A DNA stretch of 64,000 nucleotides from Ambrosia x helenae (GCA_030844895.1 CM061228.1:140170444-140234443), one strand, 5' to 3'; positions 46,883 through 60,101 are shown, counted from the first letter of the stretch. Numbers and translations: made by a program. Notes: generated from the letters alone by a model not told the origin.

Positions 46883-47584
46883 CTCACTTCCAACAATCAC
46901 ATCACTGGTACCCCATTGCTCTAAAAAGTCCTATGTTACCCAACACTTTCCTTCTATTCCCCATTTAATGCCCCATGAATTTCTTAATTCGACCCCAATG
47001 TCGCCAGACTTAGCAGATGGCACATATATGCCAGCTATGACCACCGCATGCCAACCGGGTCTTGACCTACTTTTCTAGGCTTCGTTCTCTTAAATGGATG
47101 CTCCAGAGTCGTTTTTTTCGCAGCCTTATATTGAAATTATACATGCAGCATCTGCCGATAATAGGGTATTTCGGCCCTTTGTTGCAAAAATTGAGTTCTA
47201 AGGCTTTCCTCATTTGTGACCTGCCCGTATAATATGCTATGTCTTTAATCCCATATTTACCTCCCTCTAGTGGTTCTGGATTAATCTCACGGATTTTAAG
47301 AAACGGTTGGTCCTTCTAGGGTGTAAAGCCCACCTCCTATTCCACAAAGGTGATTCTTAAGATGAAGTACGTTAAGACACTGGTTGTTTAAAATTTGTTG
47401 AGGTGAGAATACAATGTTCTTGTACAACTGTGGTTTCCAAGTACGGTAAAGCATTGTGGCAAAGTGTGCCCCTGCATATGAAACACAAAACGGAGTATAC
47501 CCCTGATTCCAAACTTCAGGGAAAAGGTTATCTATTGAAATTTTCTGCTTAAAAGGTATTGTTATTGGCTTCTCAGAGGGTCCC
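46883..47584 (-). pseudogene. Papain-like (C1A) cysteine peptidase pseudogene
   Basis: On the minus strand, after a TATATTGCAG acceptor at 47585, the frame reads VWNQGYTPFCVSYAGAHFAT. Q and C are spaced as in the papain oxyanion Gln and catalytic Cys (Q-x5-C), but the usual CGSCWAFA is altered. A second frame reads KIREINPEPLEGGKYGIKD. A third has GWHAVVIAGIYVP (catalytic His, near 47030) and LRNSWGIKWGIEG (catalytic Asn and the NSWG-x-x-WG signature, near 46975). All three catalytic residues are recognisable, but at least two frameshifts and several stops separate them, and the N-terminal prodomain was not found. It is a dead gene fragment. No single open frame shows it. Confidence 0.78.
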
Positions 47585-49248
47585 CTGCAATATAATTGAA
47601 TTGAATAAGTTAAAGGTCAGCAGCTATATTATATTATATTTAATATATTTTCTACATTAATTTAGTAACTATTAATCAACGCATTATAATTTGCATACTT
47701 GTAGAGGTGTCGGGTTGGTAACGGCTTGATGTCGTGTGGATTAGGTCTTTTTAAACCTCCTTTTTAAAACCAACACTTTCCCGAAGGAAATGTCAAGACT
47801 CGGTGAAAAAGGGTAATTAGACGCGACCTTTAAATTAAGACACTTTTCAAGTTTTAAATTTACAAGTTATAACGATAATTGTGAATTACTCTAAACCCAC
47901 ACGATAGGCAAGTGTACATATCGAGTATAGTATAGACTTCCAGCAAGTACCGAGTATCGAACCCAAAGACACGACTTCTCCTACTCAACTCTAAGTTGCT
48001 TTAATATAAATAAAGATAAAATAAAGAAGGAGAGTGAGAGTGACCAGAATAAAAATCAATACCGACACAAAGTGCTGCTTCGGGATCCAACTTTATCTTG
48101 GGACGGATTAATAGTGGTTATTTAATTAAGTGGTGTAAACAAGTGCGCAATTTTGCTGAACTTGAAGTTGCTACAACATTTTCCAGTGGTGACTGTTTTC
48201 GCAATACGAGCTGTGTTCTTATTTTAAAATGAGGGTCTCCGAGCTGGTAAGCTCGCCTCTCAACAATGACAGACGGACTACTCAAGACTGTATGCATCCA
48301 ACCCCGAAGAATTCACCTCCCAGTATTGCAATAAAGACATCTAAACACTCAAAACCTCTATGGACAACTTGTCGGTGGACGGAGCATGACCGAACAAGAA
48401 GCCACTTGATATCATAAAGGAGTCGTGACCTACCAGCACATGTGCATCCTTTACTTGACCCAAATAACTATTTTAAAAAGTGAGCGGTCTATCGATAACT
48501 GTGCGGCAGTATAAAGATGAGAGAAAATAAAGATCGTCTTCTCTCAACGCGGGTTCATCAAACTTAGTTTGCGCCAAAGCTTTCACATAGACGATGAAGC
48601 TAAGTCGCACAACTAAGACTTGACTTATCACTAGGACCGAATATAAAGACCGTACCGACCCTAAATGAGATCTTGATAGTAGAGGATTAGGACTCAAAAT
48701 GTGTGTATTTCTACCCACAAATTGACTAATCACTACTCATGGGTTTAAGTTCACAAGTGCATGGGTTTTTACACACCATAGGTACACTCATAAGTCCTTC
48801 CCATTTCCTATCAAGACACCCACAAGACCAAAGACTAGTTAATTAGTTATTTAGTTAATCAAACAAGACTTTGAGTAAAAGAATTTAACAAGAACACAAC
48901 ACCACTTAACTAAAAAAAAAGTATATAAATCCATGCCAAAATAAGTCTTCACCATAGCAACACTCAAATAATCTAGCCAAACATTGGCTTTACAACTTGC
49001 ACACTTTTTGGGTGTTGCAAGAACATATAGTAGTGAGTGTATTTGGGATTAAAGAGGGTGTTTGGGTGAGTTTTAGTGATCTCTCTCTCAACTCTCAATC
49101 TCTAAGTGTTTATGGAGTGATCCCAGGCTCCAAATGTCATTTACAAGACCCTCAAGATGGCTGAAGTGTGTGAGAACTCAGGTGGAATGGATGGGTGAAG
49201 GGATGGTTCAAAATGAGGGGTGGAGGCCTCTATTTATAGGAAAAACTT
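47585..49248. other. Probable LTR-retrotransposon remnant, non-coding
   Basis: GATAGGCAAGTGTACATATC (about 47901-47920) and GTACCGAGTATCGAACCCAA (about 47948-47967) resemble sequences common in Tat/Athila-type gypsy LTRs, recalled by pattern only. No gag or pol motif was found. No reliable boundary. Confidence 0.4.
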
Positions 49249-49535
49249 CTTCGAAAGTCTTCAATTCCTTGTCTTTTGTGTCGTTTTCTTATTGGCCTTC
49301 AAAACTTGCATGTGAGAGACAAGGTTGTTGTACCTTGTACCCTTTTGTCTCCCTGAAGCTTGATCTCCACTCAAAACGTGCCTTTTCTTTTCCTTTTTGC
49401 ATTTTGCTTCCAAGAACCTGCGTTTATCTCATAGGAAGGTTTTAGCTGTATTTAATAAAGATAAATGCATAATAAAAGTGTAAAAAGGATGATAATTACA
49501 TATGTAAAATATGTTAAATTAACGGCACATCACGG
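49249..49535. repeat. LTR-type repeat fragment, second copy
   Basis: Matches 33517-33799 in the same orientation and ends CGGCACATCA like it. The two copies differ by many scattered substitutions and small indels, so this is an old family. Confidence 0.7.
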
Positions 49536-50490
49536 GTTAAAATGGGTAATTTTAAAAAATGTGAATCTACAAGGGTCGTTTCTGTAATTTAAAATGGGTA
49601 ATTCAAATATGAAACATGTTTATTGTTTTGGTCAAAAATTATCCAATAAAAATAACTGGATTTTCACCCACAACATTTCTGTTTAATATATTTTTATTTT
49701 TTTATATTTTTTATTGCCGTCCCTGTGCCGTACCCGTACCTAGGATTTTTAAGTTTTTGCCGTTCCCCGTACCCGTACCGTCCCCGTACCCCGGTCCCGT
49801 ACCCGTCCCAGTGCTACATAGGCCACCATTGACCCATCTCAAAACCCCAGCCCAAAAGCTAAATCGGTCCATTCCCCCTCCTTCTTTGTTGCACAACCAA
49901 ACCCGGCCAAATTCTTTTTTTTTTTTTGTTTCCTTCTTTGACTCGATGTGCAGACCCCCTAGTTGACCAACAAACCTTTAATTTTGACCAAGTATTTTAG
50001 CTAAATTTGGAAACTATAATCAAATTAAATGACTTGACTTGACCGGCAATCCAATTTCGCGTTCTAAATACTGCTAATAAGTATCATTACTCGTAAATCT
50101 TTGCCTAATTAAACTGATTCATTACCGAGTTGACTTTTCCATATACCCAAAATCAATCCCTTAAAAAACGAAGGTTATAACGCAATTAAACACACATACA
50201 CGTCCTAAATCTGTCTATTTGAAAAACCCTATAACATTTTTCACTTTCAAACACACAATCATCCAGATTTTTGGTTCGTTTGTGTTCGGCTTTTGGCTCA
50301 CGAATACACCCTCTCCATAACCGGTATGTTATAATCAAACGCTCCTTCTGATTCGTTATTAGACGTAGTATAATAGCCCTCAATCAGTTCGTGGTGGTGT
50401 TTGATCATGATGCGAATTGATTGGGTTTAATTGGGAAGAAGGTTCAAAACAGTTGTAGTATAAAGATTTTTGTTTCTGTTATAAAGCGTT
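49536..50490. other. Intergenic DNA with CCGTACCC minisatellite
   Basis: A C-rich minisatellite with CCCGTACC words lies at about 49717-49810. The open frames over it are caused by the repeat. The rest shows no recognisable gene. Confidence 0.5.
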
Positions 50491-50572
50491 CTCAGGTGTG
50501 GCTCAGTGGTGAGCCACACTTGTGATAAAACTTGGACCACCACTGACTCGGGTTCGAGTCCCAGCAGCCACA
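50491..50572 (+). repeat. tRNA-like sequence with pol III box and perfect hairpin
   Basis: A perfect 10-bp stem GTGTGGCTCA-GTGG-TGAGCCACAC (50496-50519) sits where a D-arm would be. GGTTCGAGTCC (50551-50561) is a B-box/T-arm sequence. TGTGGCT near the 5' side also pairs with AGCCACA at the 3' end (50566-50572). There is no proper anticodon arm, so it is not a standard tRNA gene. It heads an AT-rich block shared with 62.9 kb. Confidence 0.6.
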
Positions 50573-51047
50573 TTTTTTTCTTTTGTTCAAAATCCTTTTT
50601 ATTTTTTTATATATTATTGTTACATTCTTTTAAAATGATTTTAAAATACCAAAACCACTTTATAAATTCTGCAAAATTTATTTTATGTCGTTCAAATGGT
50701 AAAATTTATTATCCAATTTTTAATTTTTCAAAAATCATTTATTTAATATATATAAAATATATTACAAGTTTATTCATTTATAAGTTAAAAATTCTATAAA
50801 AATTATCTAAACGATTTTTATAAAATTTCACAAAAATCAGTTTAAACTTATAAACCAATAAATGTCCCAGAAATAAATTTTAATTTCAGAATAACGTTTA
50901 TTCAATATTTTTAATCAATTTTTTATTTTTAATCATAAATAATTCATAATAAATTCATTTTTCACCAGTTTTACATCAAAATTTTGCATAACTTCGGGAC
51001 GAAGTTCCTTAATAACTTCGGGACGAAGTTCCTAAAAGTAGGGAGAC
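50573..51047 (+). mobile_element. 3' internal end of a gypsy-type element with PPT
   Basis: The AT-rich block resembles 62996-63420. It ends with two copies of the hairpin AACTTCG-GGA-CGAAGTT (50990-51006 and 51014-51030), then the purine-rich AAAAGTAGGGAGAC. This is the arrangement seen at the PPT of chromoviruses. No coding sequence survives. Confidence 0.6.
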
Positions 51048-52106
51048 TGTAACATTTTGAAATATTTGGAAATAATAAAATTTCCGTTTTTATTCATTCA
51101 AGTCTCATTGACATTTATTTTATAAAAGCAATATTTTCTATCCTATAAATTTTAGACATGTCAAAGTTATTATTATTTTTTTTTAAAACACAAACTTGCT
51201 CAATAAAAACTAAATATTTGAGCCCTCTTTATTTTCTATAATAATAATAATAATACATTGCAACTTTGAATTCTATTTTACAAACTTCATTTAATCATTA
51301 CCTTAAGTTTTAACCAACCAAAACACATAACCCAAACACACTTATTAAAAACTTTCAAAACCCATTTAAAACCCAGCCCAAAGAACCGGCCCATCCCTAA
51401 CACCATCTCCCATACTCGTTTTCTTTGGATCAGACCCGACAAAACAAAACCCAATCCATTACTTTTAAATTCGGCCCACCCAATCAAGGTATTCCTAAAA
51501 CTCGGCCAAGGGCCACTCCCATTGTTTTCCCTGCAACCTTCGAATGATTCTGCTACTTATTCATTTTCTTTTTTTTTTTAAAACCAACTATGTAGTTGAC
51601 CATTTGATGGAGCAAACATGGTAAGAAGCATCTAATTAATTTGTAGTAATGTATAGACAGATCCGTAGGCGTAGTATACACGCAATTTCCATTCGAAACA
51701 TACTATAATTAAGCTTATTACGCGTTAATAAATAAGGAATAGGTCAATCACACCAATCTTACAATTCGTGAGCTTTATTACAAATTGAATCCTCCATTAG
51801 AGCCTAAGAGGTCGATTTTCATAACCCATCCATCAAAAATACCTCACAGTCGTTATATATCACGAATTGATAAGTTTTTGGGTTCGTTTGACTTTTTGTT
51901 TGACCACGAATTGGAGGCTGGTGTCTGGTATGAACTCAATCTTTTTGTTTCTAATTGTTAATCGGCCATAATACATCATTTACCCCATGATTTATTAGCC
52001 GATAACATTGTTTTTGAGTTAATTGAAATTCTAGGGTTCATAGTCTTTAAGATTTGGGGGATAATATCACGAACTGTCATAATTTAAAGTTATTTCAAAT
52101 CTAAAT
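51048..52106 (+). repeat. Putative gypsy LTR, end not found
   Basis: Begins TGTAACATTTTG right after the PPT. No matching end was found before Tekay-2 starts at 52107, which may have inserted into it. No gene is visible in the stretch. Confidence 0.45.
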
Positions 52107-54745
52107 TGTCACACCCTCAAAATCCACTTGCGGAGTTTTACCGCGAGGCGCATGACAAACCAGGATCCAAACCAACGATCACAATAAACAAGTCTAAATG
52201 TAATTAATGCAATACCAAAACATAGTTTTAAAATCCCGTTTACAGCGGAAGCTTATTCAAAATAAAGTTCAACATAATTAACCAACGTTCAATGTTTATG
52301 AAATCATGCAACTCTATCTAGACGCCGTGCAGACGCGTGCGCCCTAGTTCCATGTGCTACCTTAGCGACCTGAGAAAACATGTAAAAGTTTACGTCAGCA
52401 CAAAAATGCTGGTGAGTTTACAGGTTTGCAGTTCAAGTACCAAGTTCACCTGTCCATACTATAACAAATAGAAAACCAGTATACGCTAGCTAGGCGTACG
52501 TTTTTGTTACTACCACGATTGGAAAACCATTACTAACTCGAATACCAGTTTTGTGCCCGAATAGTTCCAAATGTTCCTGTTGTTCCTGTTTGAGACAATA
52601 TGCACTCGCCCGGCCCTCCAAGCCGACGAGCGGGGTTGGTCACTCCCAATAGCGCTATTCACATTTCCCCGTTGTGCAAACCCGCACATTCATGGTTCCC
52701 CCCGGGACTTCCAAAGATCGTGTAGTATACGTTAGAACCCATAGTATGACAGAATTTACCAAACAATCGTTTTAACACATGTTTTCTCCCCCGAAAGTAT
52801 AAAACCAGTTTAAAAGAGGGGCCGTAAACTCACCTTAAGTTGCTTTACTCCTAATCCCGAGTAAACTCAGCTGCTATGTTAGTCCCGTACAGTGGCGACC
52901 TAACATACGACAGTTACAAGTACTTAGACTAATAACCCGCAGGTTAATTAGTCCCTAGATGTCCAGACCATAACCAAGTTCGTTTAGAAATACCGTGACT
53001 GTTTAACTGACCCAAAGTACAAGACTCGACATCCCATTGGTGACCCGAGACTCCCCGTGTTATGTTTACGCTCCAAAACATACAATAACGCAAGTATACT
53101 TAACATACGTTAGACACAACAAATTATAGCACTAGTTCACGTATCACCGAAATACATCCAAATATATGTTACCAAGTTATTAGACATGTTACGGGGTTCC
53201 TAGCATGTTACTACATGTTAAATCGGGTCTCGAAATGCTACTATACACTTACAGCAGCAGTACACGCGATTAGGAAAAGTCAACTAGCATTTAGGAAAGT
53301 CAACTAGCAATTAGGAATCCTAATCGCCACTAATATAGGCGATTGGGGCTTATACCATATGAAATTATTAGCATTTAGGGCTAATCACATGAACTTACTA
53401 GCAATTGGGGCTAATCACATGAACTTACTAGCAATTGGGGCTAATCACATGAAGTTATAGGCGATTGGGGCTAATCACATGATATTATTGGCGATTAGCA
53501 CCCCAATCGCATGAGTTACAGGCGATTAGCATTGCTACTCGCCTGTAACCATGCTGTTTCGGTTTTTCGCGCGTTTAACGCTCCAAATCAGATCCAGAGC
53601 GTGTGTAACTACCCAATATCATCCCAAACACTATCCTAAACATGTTTAACCCAAAGCCCTTCGTTCAACCTCGTAAAATCAGTCCTGCATGCAACCAAAG
53701 CAATCCAAACACATACACGTAGCATGCAATATCATACCAACATACATAACAATAACCCTAATAATCAATTAATCAGGTTTCTATCATCATACTATCAATA
53801 TCAATTCTGACCTAGCATGATAACACATCAAAACATCATCAAGATTCATAAAAATCCTATCTTTCTAATCACACATACCCATAACGCATGTTTATTAATT
53901 ATAATCCGATTAATAACTCTTATTGACGATTTTCAGAAAGCTTTTTCGTTTATGATCAGGTCTGGACCATTAGGGATTGATTAAAAACGTTTACAAAGTG
54001 TTATGGATGAGAATCAAACCTTGTAATTGTAAAAGATTGATGGTTAGACCTTGAAACCTTGTGTTTTTGATCAAAATCGCCTTCCAGAGGTTGTTTCAGT
54101 GTTTGGGGCGGTTATGGGACGACTAGGGTTTGTCTAATTGAGTTTAGGAGGTTAAGTGTTGTATTTATAGGCGTTTCTAGTCGTCCAGCCCGTTCCATGC
54201 GATTGTGCAGGTTTATACGCGATTAGGAATCCTAATCGCATGAACAGTAACGCGTTTGGGGCCTAATCGCATGAACAGTCATGCGATTAGTCCCAGTCGC
54301 ACCATATGAATCCCAGTCACACCATATGAACCCCAGTCACACCACATGATTCCCAGTCACACCACATGATTCCCAGTCACACCACATGAACCCCGTTTTA
54401 ACATATGTTAACACATATTAATGTACCGACAAGTCACATAATGATTGTAAACACATAACACAAGTAAATACACATATTCACACTCGTTCACCAATTCCCG
54501 GGACTCGAGACTCGTATGTTCCGTATGCCCTGACGATCCTACCGATCGTCACCGTTTGTACACTTGGTTAAGGACTGACATCTAACGAACCTCTAGACCA
54601 ACATCCAATGATCTTCTAGACTAACCAATAGTTCCCGAACCATAACCCGACTTAACTAACCCAGTTAAGTACAATATACGCGTGACTCGCTAAGGTAGAC
54701 TTTCATCTAGACAACGTTGTTAACCCGAATTTGCCAGGTGTCACA
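52107..54745 (-). repeat. Tekay-2 3' LTR (2,639 bp)
   Basis: TGTCACACC...GGTGTCACA. Similar to the Tekay-1 LTRs across most of the length, but the two minisatellite zones (53267-53545 and 54195-54400) have different repeat units. TATA box at 54162-54169 on the minus strand. Confidence 0.95.
54295..54395. repeat. 18-bp tandem repeats in U3 of Tekay-2
   Basis: About five head-to-tail copies of CCCAGTCACACCACATGA, with small changes. They lie about 130 bp upstream of the TATA box. Duplicated in the partner LTR at 62285-62390. Absent from Tekay-1. Confidence 0.88.
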
Positions 54746-54763
54746 TCATCCCCACGTTAAAAG

Positions 54764-54906
54764 AATTTTCGTCCCGAAAATTTGTACAAGTACAGAAAGA
54801 ACAAAAGAAGTAACGAAGGAAACAAGCAAAAGGTAGAAACCAAAAGAGAGATTTACCCGAGTTGTCACATCATCCCCACGTTAAAAGGAATCTCGACCCG
54901 AGATTC
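54764..54906 (-). repeat. Duplicated PPT unit and two hairpins, Tekay-2
   Basis: The LTR-start/PPT sequence at 54739-54763 recurs at 54863-54887. Hairpins are AATTTTCG-TCC-CGAAAATT (54764-54782) and GAATCTCG-ACC-CGAGATTC (54888-54906). The second hairpin overlaps the pol stop codon (54905-54907). Confidence 0.9.
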
Positions 54907-57900
54907 ATTCAGCTGCCGAAGAGATATGTCTCGACTCGAACGCTTCCTTAGGAAAGAGATGAGGATACTTAGACTTCATCTGATCCTCCCGTTCCCACGT
55001 ATATTCCGGTCCCCGGTTCGAGTTCCACCGAACCTTAACGATACGAACCTTGCTGTGACGTAGGCTACGAATCTTGTAATCAAGGATCTCCACAGGTTCT
55101 TCCACAATCCGAAGACGATCATCAACCTTGATCTCTTCTAGTGGAACGATGAGAGACTCGTCAGCCAGACACTTCTTCAAGTTTGACACGTGAAAGACGT
55201 TATGTACGTTACCGAGCTCCGTCGGTAGATCAAGTCGATATGCCACCGGCCCAATCCGTTCCAGGATCGTAAATGGACCGACATATCGCGGATTTAGTTT
55301 GCCACGCTTCCCAAAGCGTATGACGCCCTTCCACGGTGAGACTTTTAGAAGTACCTTGTCACTGACTTGGAACTCCAGTGGTTTGCGACGCTGATCAGCA
55401 TAACTCTTTTGCCGGTCCCGTGCCGCCGCCAACCGATTTCGAATCTGTACGATCTTTTCCGAAGTTTCGTACACTAGTTCGGGCCCAGTGAGTTGACTCT
55501 CACCCACCTCAGCCCAACAAAGAGGAGAGCGGCATTTCCGTCCGTACAGTGCCTCGAACGGAGCAGCCTTGATGCTCGTGTGATAACTATTGTTGTACGA
55601 AAATTCTACCAACGGTAGATGAGCTTCCCAACCCTTGCCAAAATCGATAACACATGCCCGCAGCATGTCTTCTAAAGTTTGAATCGTGCGCTCACTCTGA
55701 CCGTCAGTCTGTGGATGGTAAGCTGTACTCATGTCTAGTTGTGTACCCAAAGCCTTGTGCAAAGACTTCCAGAAGTGAGAAGTAAAATGGGAATCACGAT
55801 CCGAAATAATAGAAACTGGCACCCCGTGCTTAGAAACAACTTCCTTCAAATAAAGGCGAGCCAAACGATCCATGGTGTCGGTCTCCTTAATAGCAAGAAA
55901 ATGAGCTGATTTCGTTAACCGATCGACAATCACCCATATCTTGTCGTTCCCGCTTGGTGACTTAGGAAGTTGTGTGACAAAATCCATAGTAATCCGTTCC
56001 CATTTCCATTCCGGAATTTCAGGTTGTTGCAGGAGACCCGACGGTTTCTGGTATTCCACCTTGACCTTAGCACAGGTCAAGCATTTGCTCACGTATGAGG
56101 CTATGTCCGACCTCATGTTTGGCCACCAGTAAAGCACCTTCAGATCTTGGTACATTTTATCGGAACCAGGATGAATAGAATACCGGGACTTATGAGCCTC
56201 ATCAAGGACAAGCTCCCGTAGTCCCCCGAATAAAGGAACCCATATGCGTTCTGCGAAGTAGTGCAGGCCATCAGGCCTTCGCTCTAGATGCTTGTCGGCA
56301 CCGTGCATAGTTTCAGCTTTAATGTTTTCCTCCTTCAAAGCTTCCAATTGGGCAGAACGGATTTGGTCAGGTAGCGACGAATGGATAGTGAGCTGCAATG
56401 CCCGAACGCGACGAGGTTTAGAAGATTCCTTCCTGCTCAAGGCGTCTGCTACAACATTCGCCTTGCCAGGATGGTACTTAATAGCACAATCATAATCGTT
56501 CAAAAGTTCAATCCAGCGACGCTGCCGTATGTTCAAGTGTTGTTGGTCGAAAATGTGTTGGAGACTCTTGTGATCGGTGTAGATGGTGCATTTGGTACCG
56601 TACAAGTAATGTCTCCAAATTTTCAACGCGAATACCACGGCACCCAACTCCAAGTCATGAGTTGTGTAGTTCTTCTCGTGCACTTTGAGTTGACGAGAAG
56701 CATACGCAATCACTTTCTCGCGTTGCATCAACACGCAACCGAGTCCATGAATGGAAGCATCACAGTAAACGACAAAATCATCAGGACCCTCCGGTAAAGA
56801 CAGAATAGGAGCAGAACACAGTTTAGACTTCAGTTCTTCAAACGCTGACTCTTGTGATTCACCCCAGTCGAACTTCCTATCCTTCTGAGTGAGAGTGGTG
56901 AGGGGTTGAGCAATCTTCGAGAACCCCTGAATGAAACGACGATAATAGCCCGCAAGGCCTAGGAATTGCCGCACTTCAGTTGGCGTCTTTGGTGCTCCCC
57001 AGTCCTTGATCGCTTCGATTTTAGCAGGATCGACATGAATCCCTAGTTCATTAACCACATGTCCTAGGAATTGGACTTCGCGTAACCAAAAGTCACACTT
57101 TGAGAACTTGGCGTAAAGTTGTTCCCGTCGCAAGAGTTCCAAAACTAACCGCAGGTGTTCCCGTGTTCGGTCTCGTTCTTGGAGTAGATCAGAATGTCAT
57201 CAATAAATACAATGACGAACTTATCCAGATATGGTTTACAGACGCGATTCATCAAGTCCATGAAAACCGCCGGTGCGTTCGTGAGACCGAAAGGCATGAC
57301 CAAGAATTCAAAATGGCCATAACGTGTTCGAAAAGCAGTCTTTGCAACGTCAGCCTCCCTGACGCGCAGCTGGTGATAACCGGACCTCAAATCGATCTTG
57401 GAATAATAACTAGAACCCTGAAGCTGGTCAAATAGATCATCGATACGTGGAAGAGGATAACGGTTCTTGACGGTCAACTTGTTCAGCTCTCTGTAGTCTA
57501 CACACAATCGGAAACTCCCATCCTTCTTCTTGACAAATAAGATCGGGGCTCCCCAAGGGGAAGAGCTTGGACGGATGAAACCCTTGTCCAAGAGTTCCTG
57601 TAACTGGCCAGACAATTCCTGCATCTCGGGAGGTGCAAGACGGTAGGGGGCCCGAGCAATAGGAGCAGCCCCTGGTACGAGATCAATACCGAACTCGACT
57701 TGACGATGAGGAGGAAGACCAGATAAATCATCGGGAAAAACATCAGAAAACTCGCGTACCACCGGAATGTCGTCAATCTTCATCTCATCACTGGAGGAAA
57801 CAGATAAAAGCGCCAGAACGGCTGGATAACCCTTTCGAAGACACTTAAGGGCTTTCATGCTAGAGATGATGTTTAGCGAAACACCACCCTTGATACCGTA

Positions 57901-59545
57901 CACAGAAAGAAATTCTCCATCAGGGAGAGGAATCCGAATAACCTTATCGTAACAGACGATCTCCGCGCGATACAAAGATAACCAATCCATTCCTACTACA
58001 ACGTCAAAACTACCCAATGGTACCGGCATAAGGTCGATGGGGAACGATAAACCCGACAACTCTAACTGACACTCCCGAAGAACACTAGTAGCTTCAATCG
58101 TTTTCCCGTCAGCCAACTCAATAATATACTTGGTCTCTAATGGTACAGGTACTACATCTAGCAGTCGACTAACGTCCATGGATACAAAACTCTTGTCGGC
58201 ACCAGAATCAAATAACACGCTAACAGAATGATTATTGAGAAGAAACGTACCGGTGACTGTATCAGGGTCCTGCCTAGCCTCAGCAGCTCCAATGACGAAG
58301 GCACGTGCATTTCTGCCGCCGCCCCCGTTGTTACCATTCCCGTTGTTTCCACCCTGTTTCAGTTTTGGGCAATCCTTCTTGTAATGCCCAGTGTCACCGC
58401 AGTTGTAGCACCCTTGTTTCCCTGTAGTACCCTGAGTAGTCGGAGCAGAACTGTTGGTCGGAGCCTGAGTCGATGGAAGTGTAACCCGACAATCTTTAGC
58501 ATAGTGGCCTGTTCGCTGGCAGCGGTGACAACGGTTACTGTCGCAGTTCCCTTGGTGATGGCGTCCACACTTGTTGCATTTGGGCAGTTTTCCCGCATAA
58601 CCGCCCTGCTTATTTCCCGAAGACGATGAACCCCCATTATCAAACTTTTTACCCTGCTGTGCAGACCCAGACCCTTTCCCATCATTTTCCCACTTGCGCT
58701 TATTGTTCTCTGGAGTCTTAGCAGTCGAACCTTTCGCCGGCAAAATCCCTTCATTCACCTTTAAATTAGTCATCCTATGTGCAGATCGAACTACCTCCGC
58801 ATAAGTAGGATGATTCCCAGCAGCCACTAACCCTGCAATTTCCGGCACTAACCCTGAGACATAATGTTCAATCTTACGATACTCCGGCACGTGCAGATCG
58901 GGACATAGCACTGCCAACTCATTCCTCCTCACAGTATACTTCTCGATCTCCGATCCCGTCATCTTGAGGTTCCATACCTCATGCTCCAGCTTCTGTACCT
59001 CTTCCCTCGGGCAATACTCCCGTTTCAGCAACTGCACAAAGTTTTCCCATGGCATAGCATATGCCTCCCCAATACCCATATTCTGGGTGATACCATTCCA
59101 CCAAGTCAATGCCACGTCCTGAAATAACGCAGCCGAATACTTCACCCGATCTTCTGGGAGACAGTTACACATCAGGAATACCGACTCCACTTTCTCCAAC
59201 CACCTAAGCAAACTGACCGCACCCTCGGTGCCAGAGAATTCCTGGGGTTTGCAGTCCCGGAACATCTTATAGGTGCACATGGGTGGGGGTGGGTCAACAG
59301 GACCACCTGAAATGAAACGTATGAGAAATCACGAATAACGTACACAAGACTCACCAATGAGGCAAAGAAAATGGATAAAACAACTTACCACCACCGTTGT
59401 GCCCTAACTGAAAGGCAGCCTGGAGCAAGTTATTCAGATCAGCCTGTGATAGGTTAATTCCTCCACCACGACCACCAGCACCACCGCGACCACCACCGCG
59501 TCCACCATTGCGACCACCTCCTCGTCCTCCACGCACTCCAGACAT
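54905..59545 (-). CDS. Tekay-2 Gag-Pol polyprotein with one frameshift
   Basis: RGG exon 59545-59389, intron 59388-59307 (82 nt, GTAAGT...TTTCAG), main exon 59306-54905. Gag, three zinc knuckles, protease (DSGADKSF) and RT up to FIDDILIYSKNE lie in the upstream frame, which ends at 57145. A single missing C in a C run near 57160, compared with Tekay-1, shifts the frame. The second frame (57142-54905) holds the end of RT, RNase H (YCDAS), the integrase zinc site, its D/D/E core and a complete chromodomain (VEILDYKIRSL ... EYTWEREDQM). The C-terminus, intact here, is the part damaged in Tekay-1. Not translatable as one chain as written. Confidence 0.93.
59307..59388 (-). other. Predicted intron in Tekay-2 gag
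   Basis: Same length (82 nt), donor and acceptor as in Tekay-1. Conserved although the copies differ at many silent sites. Confidence 0.75.
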
Positions 59546-60101
59546 GATTCTGGCAGAAAGAACGAGAAATTTTAGTTTCGCAGTTAAAGATAACCACTAA
59601 TGTTCACAAGGTTAAAGCCAGATCCAATCCAGGACTATCCCCTCAAACCCAGAGCTCACTAGTGCTTCCATGCATTTCGTTTTATGATTTTGTGTGCACC
59701 CAAAATGATAAAACGCTCTACATGGTCCTCCAAGTGTTCTCCTAGTTCAAAGTTCAAATCACCGAACATAGACTCTTAGCTACACACCGTAATACTACGG
59801 TAGTTCATGACAAGTGTTTCTATTGGAATACGAAAGGGAGATGTCCGAGCCTTGGACAAATCTCAAGAGCACACGAGTTACCCCAATAGACCACACTGCC
59901 TAGAAAACAAGTAACCCAACCTAAGATAGAACGGATGATGTAACGTAGAAATACCAACGATTTAGAGACACCCCGACAAGACCATACGTAACCCACTATA
60001 ACGTTTAGTACCATGTGATCGTCTAGTGTGTGCGACTCGGCTATAGACTAGACTCTACATGCAGTCCTAGTTCACTATAACCATTGGCTCTGATACCAAT
60101 C

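Noticed and set aside
49616..49966. Pro-rich open frame
   Set aside because: Produced by the CCCGTACC minisatellite.
50491..50572. Functional tRNA gene
   Set aside because: B-box and acceptor-like pairing exist, but no normal anticodon arm or D-arm.
53267..53545. CRISPR-like array of short repeats
   Set aside because: Plant LTR minisatellite with variable unit length and no spacer regularity.
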